Shown: piece after piece, positions 1 to 6,011 of the stretch
How the letters are laid out: every line of letters begins with the position of its first letter
How positions within the stretch are numbered: position 1 is the first letter of the stretch
Assembly (NCBI GenBank): GCA_002731735.1
Contig: PCCM01000006.1
Location: 2,303-10,006, forward strand
Length of the DNA: 7,704 nt
Direction: 5' to 3'
Source of the DNA: Gemmatimonadota bacterium
GTDB taxonomy: Bacteria; Gemmatimonadota; Gemmatimonadetes; Longimicrobiales; Gaopeijiaceae
Made by a program: the position numbers and the translations under genes
The notes under the pieces: generated by a model
Databases searched by the model: none
Told to the model about the DNA's origin: nothing
Seen by the model: only the letters and a program-made list of their open reading frames with translations

Positions 1-344
1 AGCAGGTCCTCGAGAAGTGTGACGGACCCGGGGCGAGGGACGGCACTGCGGAAGTCCGTCACGGCGGCGCTCACATTCGCGGTGACCTCACGATCAGGCG
101 GCTCCAGATCACCCCGGCGCGTATCCAGAACGCAGGCGGCCGCGAGGGCCAGGGGGTCTGCTAAACCGACGTCGTCGAAGAGGACCACCGCGGTGCGGCC
201 CGGATGCAGGTAGTCGGGATGGTGGTCGTCATCGATGACGTCCAAACGCGGCGCCCTCGCCACCTCCATCGCAGCCCCGATGAGATCCCGGCCAGGTCGG
301 TCCACGCCGGCCGCAACCGCAGTCCGGTCGACACGATCCGCCAT
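1..344 (-). CDS. Partial protein of unknown function, possibly a degenerate HD-type phosphohydrolase domain (C-terminus off the left edge)
   Basis: This frame is open from an ATG at 344 to the window edge, giving 114 complete codons with strongly GC-biased third positions. It starts 19 nt after the adenosyltransferase stop, with GGGAG a few bases before the ATG, so it is the last visible gene of the operon. I do not recognise a named family with certainty. Residues 38-76 (DDDHHPDYLHPGRTA, then AAACVLDT) recall helical HD hydrolases of the RelA/SpoT type, which carry a His-Pro ahead of a hydrophobic helix and then an AALLHD-like motif. Here His47-Pro48 is present, but the HD pair reads Leu73-Asp74, so metal-dependent hydrolysis is doubtful. 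The CDS itself is well supported; the HD relationship is an inference from pattern alone. Confidence 0.72.
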   Translation of the reverse strand, partial: MADRVDRTAVAAGVDRPGRDLIGAAMEVARAPRLDVIDDDHHPDYLHPGRTAVVLFDDVGLADPLALAAACVLDTRRGDLEPPDREVTANVSAAVTDFRSAVPRPGSVTLLEDL

Positions 345-363
345 AAGCTCCCACCGACTCACT

Positions 364-918
364 TCACTCCTTACTCCAGGGCACGTCCTCACGTCCTGCC
401 CGGTGGTTTTCGAGACGAGCCCATACGAAGAGTAGATCGGATAGTCGGTTGAGGTAGGGGACGATCCCATCGTGCAGAGGCTCCTCTCGGCCCAAGGCGA
501 CCACCATACGTTCCGCCCGCCGGCACACCGATCGGCATACGTGTAGCATCGCCGCAGCCTCCGTACCACCGGGAAGCACGAACTGACGCAGCTCAGGGAG
601 CCCGTCGGTGGCTTGGTCGATCCACCGCTCCATCGCCTCGACCCTGGCCACGGGAACGCCTGGCGTCTCGGGTCGCGGCCTCGAGCCGTCCGCCTCCGGC
701 GTCGCGAGGTTGGCGCCGAGCGAAAAGAGGTCGTTCTGGATCAGCAGAAGTCCACTCCGGACGTCGTCGTCCGTAAGGGACGTGAGAGCGAGACCAACAA
801 ATGAATTCAGTTCGTCTACGGATCCGTAGGCTTCGACCCGCTTGTCGTTCTTCGAAACCCGTCCGCCGCCGAAGAGCGCGGTGTCGCCGTCATCCCCCGT
901 CTTGGTGTAGATCGCCAT
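364..918 (-). CDS. pduO: Cob(I)alamin adenosyltransferase, PduO type
   Basis: This cytoplasmic enzyme transfers the adenosyl group of ATP to cob(I)alamin to make adenosylcobalamin, the cofactor of enzymes such as methylmalonyl-CoA mutase. The 184-residue length is normal for a single-domain PduO/MMAB-type protein. The N-terminal ATP-binding block is intact: TKTGDDGDTALFGGGRVSK (residues 5-23) followed by DKRVEAYGSVDELNS (25-39). The second signature is also complete, with FVLPGGTEAAAMLH (113-126) and CRRAER (132-137), and the C-terminal PYLNRLSDLLFVWAR (154-168) completes the family pattern. Its ATG lies 4 nt past the stop of the 82-residue gene with no clear ribosome site of its own, so translation is probably coupled. 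No B12-dependent enzyme is in the window, so the customer of the cofactor is unknown. The family call is firm; the choice between pduO, mmaB and cobO-style names is convention. Confidence 0.95.
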   Translation of the reverse strand: MAIYTKTGDDGDTALFGGGRVSKNDKRVEAYGSVDELNSFVGLALTSLTDDDVRSGLLLIQNDLFSLGANLATPEADGSRPRPETPGVPVARVEAMERWIDQATDGLPELRQFVLPGGTEAAAMLHVCRSVCRRAERMVVALGREEPLHDGIVPYLNRLSDLLFVWARLENHRAGREDVPWSKE

Positions 919-922
919 GGAA

Positions 923-1171
923 TCAACGCAGCCGAGTCAGATTCCGGAGTTGCTGGGCCTTTTCCAGGAGAGACGACGTGGATTTTTCTTTATCGGATGG
1001 TGCCGCGCCAAATAGGTCCCGCAGGTCGAGCAGGATCTCCAGGTAGAGCTGGTCACGCTGGAACTCGAAGTCCAGGCGGCCTCCATCGACGCCCTCGGAC
1101 CCGGCACTCCGGTCCAGCTCGCCGCGATAGAGTTTCTCCAGGTTGTCGAGGATGCGCTGCCGATCTCTCAT
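923..1171 (-). CDS. 82-residue helical protein of unknown function in the cobalamin adenosyltransferase operon
   Basis: I do not recognise this protein. It has 82 residues, is highly charged, and has no cysteine, signal peptide or membrane segment. Residues 1-17 and 35-55 (around FEFQRDQLYLEILLDLRDLF) look amphipathic and helical, separated by a Gly-rich turn (24-31), and the tail (65-82) is another likely helix ending in basic residues. A small helical adaptor or oligomerising protein would fit, but no function can be assigned. It is very probably real: its ATG overlaps the hydrolase stop in an ATGA (1168-1171), a strong AGGAGGG site lies at 1180-1186 with an 8-nt spacer, and the adenosyltransferase starts 4 nt after its stop. 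Being locked between two conserved enzymes suggests a related role. Confidence 0.8.
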   Translation of the reverse strand: MRDRQRILDNLEKLYRGELDRSAGSEGVDGGRLDFEFQRDQLYLEILLDLRDLFGAAPSDKEKSTSSLLEKAQQLRNLTRLR

Positions 1172-1809
1172 CCGATGTTCCCTCCTACCGCCTCGCCCCC
1201 CGGGCCGTTTTGGAAATATTCGCTCACCACGGCTTTCATCTCGTCGATGTGTCCCTCCAAGTAATGGTCCCCTCCCGCGATTCTGGCCAGGGTCACGTGG
1301 GAACCTAAAGCGGCGATGACCGGCTCCACCTCCGGACCCGAGCCGAACTCGTCCTCCTCACCCTGAACAATAAGGACAGGCTTCTGGACGTCCGCAAGAA
1401 ATCCGTAGTCATAGGTCCGAATGGGAAGCCCGATGCCGAACAGGGCGACGACCCTTGGATCGTCCGCCGCCGCCGAGAGCGCGACCATCGAACCGAACGA
1501 GAGACCCCCCACGACGAGCGGTAGCTCGGGGTGCCTTTCCTCGAGCCAATCGAGCGAGACCAACACGTCGTCCTTCTCGCCGATTCCCCCATCATAGCTG
1601 CCGGTGCTGGTCCCCACGCCACGGAAGTTGAAACGCAAGGCAGCGACCTTCACATCCGCGAGCGCCTGCGCCACCCGGAATACAGCCTTCGTGTGCATGG
1701 TCCCGCCCATGAGGGGGTGGGGGTGGCCTACGACCCCGGCACCTCTGAGCGTGCCGGGTGGCTCCCGGTGTACCGCCTCCAAATGCCCATGAGGGGCGGG
1801 AATGTTCAA
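1168..1809 (-). CDS. Alpha/beta-fold hydrolase of the COG2945 type, first gene of the operon
   Basis: This 213-residue cytoplasmic alpha/beta hydrolase has an unknown substrate. The strand-turn HPHPLMGGTM (29-38) is the oxyanion-hole region characteristic of this predicted-hydrolase group, followed by the signature LRFNFRGVGTSTG (58-70). The nucleophile elbow is GLSFG (102-106), making Ser104 the nucleophile. Asp153 in GEEDEFG and His182 in GGDHYLEGH complete a plausible catalytic triad. There is no signal peptide. The start is a TTG at 1809, chosen because AGGAG at 1816-1820 sits 6 nt upstream and the fold's first strand needs this region; the next in-frame ATG (residue 34) would delete the oxyanion loop. 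The gene heads a coupled operon with the 82-residue protein and the cobalamin adenosyltransferase. The fold and triad are clear; activity on an ester or other bond is not known. Confidence 0.9.
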   Translation of the reverse strand: MNIPAPHGHLEAVHREPPGTLRGAGVVGHPHPLMGGTMHTKAVFRVAQALADVKVAALRFNFRGVGTSTGSYDGGIGEKDDVLVSLDWLEERHPELPLVVGGLSFGSMVALSAAADDPRVVALFGIGLPIRTYDYGFLADVQKPVLIVQGEEDEFGSGPEVEPVIAALGSHVTLARIAGGDHYLEGHIDEMKAVVSEYFQNGPGGEAVGGNIG

Positions 1810-1815
1810 GCGTGT

Positions 1816-1820
1816 CTCCT
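1816..1820 (-). promoter_or_regulatory. Ribosome binding site fixing the TTG start of the hydrolase
   Basis: AGGAG on the minus strand lies 6 nt before the TTG at 1809. It supports this rare start codon over any downstream ATG. Confidence 0.75.
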
Positions 1821-1831
1821 ACGGCTATCTT

Positions 1832-1846
1832 GGCCCCGGCGGGGCC
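1832..1846. repeat. GC-rich perfect hairpin in the divergent intergenic region
   Basis: GGCCCC and GGGGCC form a perfect 6-bp stem around the loop GGC. On the plus strand a run of five T follows at 1854-1858, 7 nt after the stem. The hairpin lies between the divergent hydrolase (TTG at 1809) and the HTH protein (ATG at 1881), so it could fall in the leader RNA of either gene or be a protein-binding dyad. The gap before the T-run is longer than in a classical intrinsic terminator. The structure is seen directly; any role is inference. Confidence 0.4.
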
Positions 1847-1880
1847 CGAACCGATTTTTCGAGGGACACCACATCGTCCG

Positions 1881-2315
1881 ATGGCATCCAAAGAAAGCGA
1901 CGACCAGAAGCTCGCAGATCAAGCCAACGAATTGTACTGGCGGTCCGGGCAAAGCGTGAATCAGATCGCCGAGGGGATGGACCTCTCGAAGAGCGGCCTG
2001 TACGCGTTGATCAGCCCGTTACCCGCCGAACGTGCTTGTCCCGAATGCGGCGAGGTACTGGTCTTCCTCAACCGGACCACCGAGCACAAAGCTGTTGCGG
2101 CCTGTCCGGAGTGTGAATACGACGAGGCATCAGGGTCGGGTTCCAAGGCGCGAACACCCGCGAAGCGAGTCGTTCGCCGCGCGACTGCTGCCACCAAGAC
2201 CCACGCTGAGCCGGTGGTGGCAGGCGGCCGCAGCTGGATGTCGAGTCGGGTCCTCTGGGGATCGGTGCTCCTGGGCGTGGCCGCTGGGCTGTATATGACC
2301 CGCCGCTCTCGATGA
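1881..2315 (+). CDS. HTH and zinc-ribbon-like protein with a C-terminal membrane anchor
   Basis: I do not recognise this 144-residue protein as a named family, but its layout is clear. Residues 1-22 form a charged helix. Residues 24-45 (QSVNQIAEGMDLSKSGLYALI) read as a helix-turn-helix like those of resolvases and sigma region 4. Cys53-Pro-Glu-Cys56 and Cys75-Pro-Glu-Cys78 make a four-cysteine zinc-ribbon-like pair. Residues 82-118 are a basic, low-complexity linker, and about 122-140 (SRVLWGSVLLGVAAGLYM) form one membrane helix ending in RRSR. The positive tail suggests that the C-terminal end stays in the cytoplasm, so the DNA-binding part may be tethered to the inner membrane. The ATG at 1881 is preferred because the upstream in-frame stretch overlaps the opposite hydrolase gene and lacks a family-like sequence; no good ribosome site is visible. 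It lies 31 nt before the next lipoprotein gene and may be co-transcribed with it. Confidence 0.8.
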   Translation: MASKESDDQKLADQANELYWRSGQSVNQIAEGMDLSKSGLYALISPLPAERACPECGEVLVFLNRTTEHKAVAACPECEYDEASGSGSKARTPAKRVVRRATAATKTHAEPVVAGGRSWMSSRVLWGSVLLGVAAGLYMTRRSR

Positions 2316-2346
2316 TCAAATTCGGGTAGTGCAACCCGGGACTGTG

Positions 2347-3147
2347 ATGAACCGAACATACAGACTTCTGCTCGTCTTGCTGGTCTCGTTCGGTGCCGTC
2401 GCGGCTTGCACCCCGGACGAATCGGGCCAGGACGCACAGGGCGACACGCGCCTGACATCGAGAGGTGCAGGCGACCTGCTCTCCAACGGCTACAGCCCCT
2501 CCGACGGTTTTAGCACCACAAACCCGGGAAGCCCCAGCCTTCAAGGGCTCAGGCGGCCAGCGCCCCCTGGGTCGGTGCCCGAGCGGATAACGGTCGACTC
2601 CCTGGGGGTCGATTTCGGATCGCCCGAGGCGCCCCTGCGTTTGGTCGAGTTCTTCGACTACGGTTGCGGCTACTGCCGACTATTCCACCAAGAGACTCGG
2701 GGACCCCTCCTCGAACAGTACGTGGATACGGGGCTAATCTACTGGAAGTCCCTCCCGTTCATCACTGGAAACTGGCCGACCTCGGTGCCTGTGACGCTCG
2801 CCGCCGAGTGCGCACGCGACCAAGGACGCGGCTACTTCGAGGCGATCAGCGACGTTATCTTCGCGCGCCAAGGAGACTGGAAACCCGCGCCCGCCCCCGA
2901 GGAGCTGGCGGAGGAGTTTGCCGAAGAAGTCGGGCTCGACATGGAGAGGTATCGTACCTGTTTCGAGAGTGACGAGCTTCTTTGGCGTGTCCAGGCGCAG
3001 ACCAGCTTCGCCGGGGACCTGGATGTCACCGGGACACCCACCTTGATGGTCGGCGGCGTTGGGCCGCTCGTCGGTGCGCTCCCCCTTGAGGCCTTCCAGC
3101 AGATGTTCGACACCGTACTCGTCGTGCTAGTACCCGAGCAGCCTTGA
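2347..3147 (+). CDS. DsbA-like thioredoxin-fold lipoprotein (thiol:disulfide oxidoreductase family)
   Basis: This is a predicted periplasmic, membrane-anchored thiol-disulfide oxidoreductase or isomerase. From the ATG at 2347 it has 266 residues: a short basic start (Arg3, Arg6), a hydrophobic stretch 7-20, and a lipobox VAAC with Cys21 as the lipidation site. Residues 22-80 are a low-complexity linker that would hold the domain away from the membrane. The thioredoxin domain then has a strand (LRLVEFFDYGC), the active site Cys107-Gly-Tyr-Cys110, and a helical insertion with Cys155 and Cys205 as is common in the DsbA/Thioredoxin_4 group. The cis-proline loop TGTPT (Pro231) comes before the final strand and helix. 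An in-frame GTG at 2329 would add six residues and is possible, as neither start has a strong ribosome site. The next gene overlaps its stop. Direction of the redox reaction (oxidase or isomerase) and its partner cannot be read from sequence. Confidence 0.92.
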   Translation: MNRTYRLLLVLLVSFGAVAACTPDESGQDAQGDTRLTSRGAGDLLSNGYSPSDGFSTTNPGSPSLQGLRRPAPPGSVPERITVDSLGVDFGSPEAPLRLVEFFDYGCGYCRLFHQETRGPLLEQYVDTGLIYWKSLPFITGNWPTSVPVTLAAECARDQGRGYFEAISDVIFARQGDWKPAPAPEELAEEFAEEVGLDMERYRTCFESDELLWRVQAQTSFAGDLDVTGTPTLMVGGVGPLVGALPLEAFQQMFDTVLVVLVPEQP

Positions 3148-3353
3148 CCATCAGGTGGTGTCCAGGCGCTCTGGCCCGTGTGGCTCAGAACACGGCCTGG
3201 ATGACGCTACTCGCGGTGACGGCGTGCGAATCCTCCTACCTGGCCGAGGACTCGGAGTGCAGCTTGGACGGCCTCACCTTCGCGTTCCTGAGTTGTAACC
3301 TGAACCGGGGGCCCCTGCCGACGGGCAACGGCTGGGTCGGAACGGGCAGCTAG
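3144..3353 (+). CDS. Small putative lipoprotein with two extra cysteines, coupled to the DsbA-like gene
   Basis: I do not recognise this 69-codon frame as a known family. It opens with a TTG that overlaps the upstream stop as TTGA (3144-3147). In-frame GTG (3180) and ATG (3201) are alternative starts. The segment AWMTLLAVTAC (18-28) looks like a lipoprotein signal with lipobox VTAC and Cys28 as the lipidation residue. The mature part would be about 41 residues with Cys39 and Cys51 and a Gly/Pro-rich tail. From 3201 on, only 5 of 50 codons end in A or T, which matches the coding bias of the neighbours and argues for translation. Sitting directly behind a CGYC oxidoreductase, it could be a redox partner or substrate; this is inference. 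A non-coding tail is the alternative. Confidence 0.5.
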   Translation: MTIRWCPGALARVAQNTAWMTLLAVTACESSYLAEDSECSLDGLTFAFLSCNLNRGPLPTGNGWVGTGS

Positions 3354-3363
3354 GTCAGGTCGC

Positions 3364-5796
3364 TCACTCCGAAGCGAGCGCCGTGACCGGGTCAACCCGC
3401 GTGGCCCTGCGCGCGGGAATGGCCGCCGCACCAGCGGCGGTCACTATGAGAAGGGCCACGACGCTGACGAGCGTGAGCGGATCGAGCGGGCTCACCTCGT
3501 ACAGAAGTCCGCGGATGACACCGGCCGCGAATGCGTACGCCACGACGCCGAGAACGCCTCCCAGGAGCACATAGGCGAGGGTTTGACTCACAACTAGCCG
3601 GAAGGTGCTCGACGCGTCGGATCCCAGCGCCATGCGAACGCCGATCTCACCCGTGCGCCTCACTACCAAGTACGAGGTCACTCCGTAGATCCCGACGGTG
3701 GCCAGGACGAGGGCACATAGTGCGAAGCTCAGGAGGAGCGCCATGTTGAAACGGGGCTGCGCCAGAGACTCCGAGATCAACCCCTCCATGGTCACCAAGC
3801 GGGTCCCGAAAAGACCCGGCCACGCCGCATCGATCTCCGTTCGGATCGCTCGGGCGAGATCGGCCTGGCCCGTAGGGCTGTGGACGACCAGATGCATGTC
3901 GGCGGAAGGGAAGTTCTCGTAGGCCACGAACATCTCGGGGCTCGGCGGGGCGTCGAGCCCGGCGTGACGCACGTCCGCCACGACCCCGACGACCTCGATG
4001 CGACCGGCCATCGGTACACCCAGAAGGTGCCCCACCGGATCCGAATCGCCGAAGAGCAACTGCGCGGCACTCTCATTGAGCACCACCACCGGACGTCCCT
4101 CCTCGCGATCGAAACGGTCGAGCAAACGGCCGCGGATCAGCGTCATCCCGATGGCCTCGAAATACCCGGGCACCGTTGCGCGATACTGCACCCTCGGCTG
4201 CTCCGTGGGGGCCGCGTCGCGGCTGAGAATACTGACAGGCAAATCGAAATCGGCACCGTGCGGACTCATCGGAAGCGCGGACACCGCACCCGCGGCTTCC
4301 ACGCCGGGAAGCGAGCCTACCCGATCCACGAGTTGGTTCCAGAACGCCGCCTGCTTGAGCCCCATCTCCGCCTGGAGCTGGGGGTTGTTGAATCCGTAAT
4401 CCGGAATGGACACCGTGGCCACAATGACGTCCTCGGTCCGGAAGCCGGGCTCGACCTGGAGAAGGCCCGAAAAGCTCTTGATCATCACTCCCGCGCTGAG
4501 CAGGAGTAGGAGGGCGAGCGCCACCTGGGCGGCCACCATCCCGTTGAGAAGGCGGCCGGACATTCGCCCTCCAATGCCGCCACGTCCCCCATCTTGAAGG
4601 ACGTCGGTCACGCGCGGGCGCACGGCGCGGAGCGCCGGGTAGAGTCCGAACAAAACGCCGGCGAAGAGCGACGCCAGCACGGTGAACCCGAGCACCGCCC
4701 CGTCTATTCCTATCTGGTCGATGCGCGGTATATCCGGCGGCACGATCCGTCGGAGTACAGCCACTCCGGAAAAGGCCAGGACGAGTCCGAGTCCACCGCC
4801 CAGAAAGACGAGCGTGAGGCTCTCCGCTAAAGATGTCCGCAGCAGCTGACCCCGGCCGGCGCCCAAGGCGGCCCGGACGGCGAATTCACGTTGGTTCGTC
4901 GATGCCCGAGCGAGCACGAGATTGGCCACGTTGACGCAACCGATCAGGAGCACGAGGGCCGCCGCCCCCGCCAAGACCGCCACGAGCGTGTTGAAGCCGC
5001 CCACGAGTTGTTCCAACGCCGGCGTGACATTTACGCCCCAGCCCCGACTGCTCTCCGGGTTCTCCCGTTGGATGCCCACCGCAATCGCCGACATCTCGGA
5101 CCGAGCCTGTTCGACGGAAACGTCGTCGTTGAGACGACCCACCACGTTGTAGACACGCATTCCGCGAGGATCGGCGAGCGCCGCGTCGATGGCCAACGGT
5201 TTCCAGATCTGGACATCTTGGGCCCCGGGTGGGAACTGGAAATCCGGGGGCATCACACCCACCACCGTATAGGGCGTCTTACCCAAGTAGATGACCGTGC
5301 CGATCACGTCGGGGGCGGCTTCGAAGCGCTGGGTCCACAAGCCGTTGGACAGAATCACGACGAGGTCGTTGCCTGGTGTGGCTTCCTCTTCTTGAAACGC
5401 GCGGCCCAGGGAGGGCTGCACGTCTACGACCTCAAAGATCGCGGGAGAGATCTGGGCCCCGGTCACGGGCTGAACCTCGCCCTTTCCTACTCCGGCCAGG
5501 GCGAAGGATTGGAAGTTGTAAGCGCCCAGTGCGGCGAAGGACTGGGAGCGGTCCACCCAGTCGATGAACGTCGCCGCCGCAACCTGATCTTGAGCGACAT
5601 CGGACTGCGGGTTGGCCTCCCACAACGTCATGATGTCGTCGGGTTCGGTGTAGGGCAGAGGCCGGAGCAGGACGCCATTCACCACGCTGAAGATCGCGGT
5701 GTTGATTCCGATTCCCAGCCCCAAGGTCGCCATCACGACCAGCGTGAAGCCGGGGTTGTTGCGGAGTGTCCTGAACGCAAATCGGATGTCTTGCAT
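3364..5796 (-). CDS. Large MacB/FtsX-type ABC transporter permease with two fused halves (ADOP-like)
   Basis: This inner-membrane permease is of the MacB type, in the form called acidobacterial duplicated orphan permease. It has 810 residues from the ATG at 5796. The start MQDIRFAFRTLRNNPGFT is the usual one for this family; upstream in-frame codons (to 5877) look unlike the family. A first membrane helix (17-40) is followed by a periplasmic MacB-like domain (about 50-265) and a three-helix FtsX block (268-395) carrying REFAVRAALGAGRGQLLR. After a Gly-rich link, a second unit repeats the layout: helix (420-440), periplasmic domain (450-680), and an FtsX block (684-800) with GEIGVRMALGSD and PARRATRVDPVTALASE. 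One chain therefore supplies both permease halves. No ATPase or periplasmic adaptor gene is in the window. MacB-type systems act by mechanotransmission rather than simple transport; the substrate is unknown. Its 3' end meets the small lipoprotein gene convergently, 10 nt apart. Confidence 0.93.
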   Translation of the reverse strand: MQDIRFAFRTLRNNPGFTLVVMATLGLGIGINTAIFSVVNGVLLRPLPYTEPDDIMTLWEANPQSDVAQDQVAAATFIDWVDRSQSFAALGAYNFQSFALAGVGKGEVQPVTGAQISPAIFEVVDVQPSLGRAFQEEEATPGNDLVVILSNGLWTQRFEAAPDVIGTVIYLGKTPYTVVGVMPPDFQFPPGAQDVQIWKPLAIDAALADPRGMRVYNVVGRLNDDVSVEQARSEMSAIAVGIQRENPESSRGWGVNVTPALEQLVGGFNTLVAVLAGAAALVLLIGCVNVANLVLARASTNQREFAVRAALGAGRGQLLRTSLAESLTLVFLGGGLGLVLAFSGVAVLRRIVPPDIPRIDQIGIDGAVLGFTVLASLFAGVLFGLYPALRAVRPRVTDVLQDGGRGGIGGRMSGRLLNGMVAAQVALALLLLLSAGVMIKSFSGLLQVEPGFRTEDVIVATVSIPDYGFNNPQLQAEMGLKQAAFWNQLVDRVGSLPGVEAAGAVSALPMSPHGADFDLPVSILSRDAAPTEQPRVQYRATVPGYFEAIGMTLIRGRLLDRFDREEGRPVVVLNESAAQLLFGDSDPVGHLLGVPMAGRIEVVGVVADVRHAGLDAPPSPEMFVAYENFPSADMHLVVHSPTGQADLARAIRTEIDAAWPGLFGTRLVTMEGLISESLAQPRFNMALLLSFALCALVLATVGIYGVTSYLVVRRTGEIGVRMALGSDASSTFRLVVSQTLAYVLLGGVLGVVAYAFAAGVIRGLLYEVSPLDPLTLVSVVALLIVTAAGAAAIPARRATRVDPVTALASE

Positions 5797-5879
5797 AAAT
5801 GGAAGAATGGGGCTGGCTCCAGTCACTGAGCAAGGCCACTGGGACGGTTCGGTGGCGGTCAAGGGATGGGCCGCCACTA

Positions 5880-5891
5880 CAGTAGGTACTG
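5880..5891. promoter_or_regulatory. Perfect dyad CAGTA-GG-TACTG, candidate operator
   Basis: Two 5-nt arms with a 2-nt centre form a perfect inverted repeat 84 bp ahead of the permease start. Permease genes of this class are often controlled by PadR-type repressors, which bind short dyads, but no such regulator is in the window and the operator assignment is inference. Confidence 0.35.
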
Positions 5892-5893
5892 GA

Positions 5894-5913
5894 CGGGCGC
5901 CCCTCCGCGCCCG
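5894..5913. repeat. GC-rich hairpin with 7-bp stem between divergent genes
   Basis: CGGGCGC and GCGCCCG pair perfectly around the loop CCCTCC. No T-run follows on either strand, so it is not a standard intrinsic terminator. Its right arm shares three bases (5911-5913) with the next inverted repeat, so the two stems could not form fully together in one RNA. Confidence 0.4.
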
Positions 5914-5936
5914 ATGTTGACCTCATTCAATATCGG
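5911..5936. promoter_or_regulatory. 26-bp near-perfect inverted repeat, candidate operator or RNA stem
   Basis: CCGATGTTGA (5911-5920) and TCAATATCGG (5927-5936) match as an inverted repeat at 9 of 10 positions around the spacer CCTCAT. The single mismatch becomes a G-U pair in plus-strand RNA. The site also contains TTGACC (5917-5922), a good -35-like hexamer for the plus-strand hydrolase, although no convincing -10 was found 17 bp on. A regulator binding here could block that promoter. Confidence 0.45.
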
Positions 5937-5973
5937 CGGTGACCTATGCGTGCCGGCGGGTTAAGGGTCTGTA

Positions 5974-5985
5974 TCCATCGATGGA
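5974..5985. promoter_or_regulatory. 12-bp perfect palindrome upstream of the SGNH hydrolase
   Basis: TCCATCGATGGA is its own reverse complement and ends 13 bp before the ribosome site of the hydrolase at 6012. It is a possible operator or a small leader stem; chance occurrence cannot be excluded. Confidence 0.3.
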
Positions 5986-5998
5986 CGTCGGATGAATT

Positions 5999-6005
5999 GG
6001 AGGAG
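5999..6005 (+). promoter_or_regulatory. Strong ribosome binding site fixing the hydrolase start
   Basis: GGAGGAG lies 6 nt before the ATG at 6012 and decides against the longer in-frame start at 5946, whose extra 22 residues would precede and spoil the signal peptide. Confidence 0.85.
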
Positions 6006-6011
6006 AGTCGA

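Noticed and set aside
1758..1880. Upstream extension of the HTH/zinc-ribbon protein
   Set aside because: It overlaps the start of the opposite hydrolase gene and its translation is Pro/Gly-rich without family character.
3880..4509. 209-codon open frame on the plus strand
   Set aside because: It is also antisense to the permease, with a His/Arg-rich translation and no motif.
4891..5829. 312-codon open frame on the plus strand
   Set aside because: It lies antisense within the permease gene. Its translation is rich in His, Arg and Asp with no recognisable fold, as expected of a shadow of a GC-rich coding strand.
5797..5877. 27-codon upstream extension of the permease
   Set aside because: The family normally begins at MQDIRFAFRTLR; the extension looks unlike any signal or domain and would occupy the regulatory region.
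5946..6011. 22-codon upstream extension of the SGNH hydrolase
   Set aside because: The GGAGGAG site at 5999-6005 fits the ATG at 6012, where a proper signal peptide begins.
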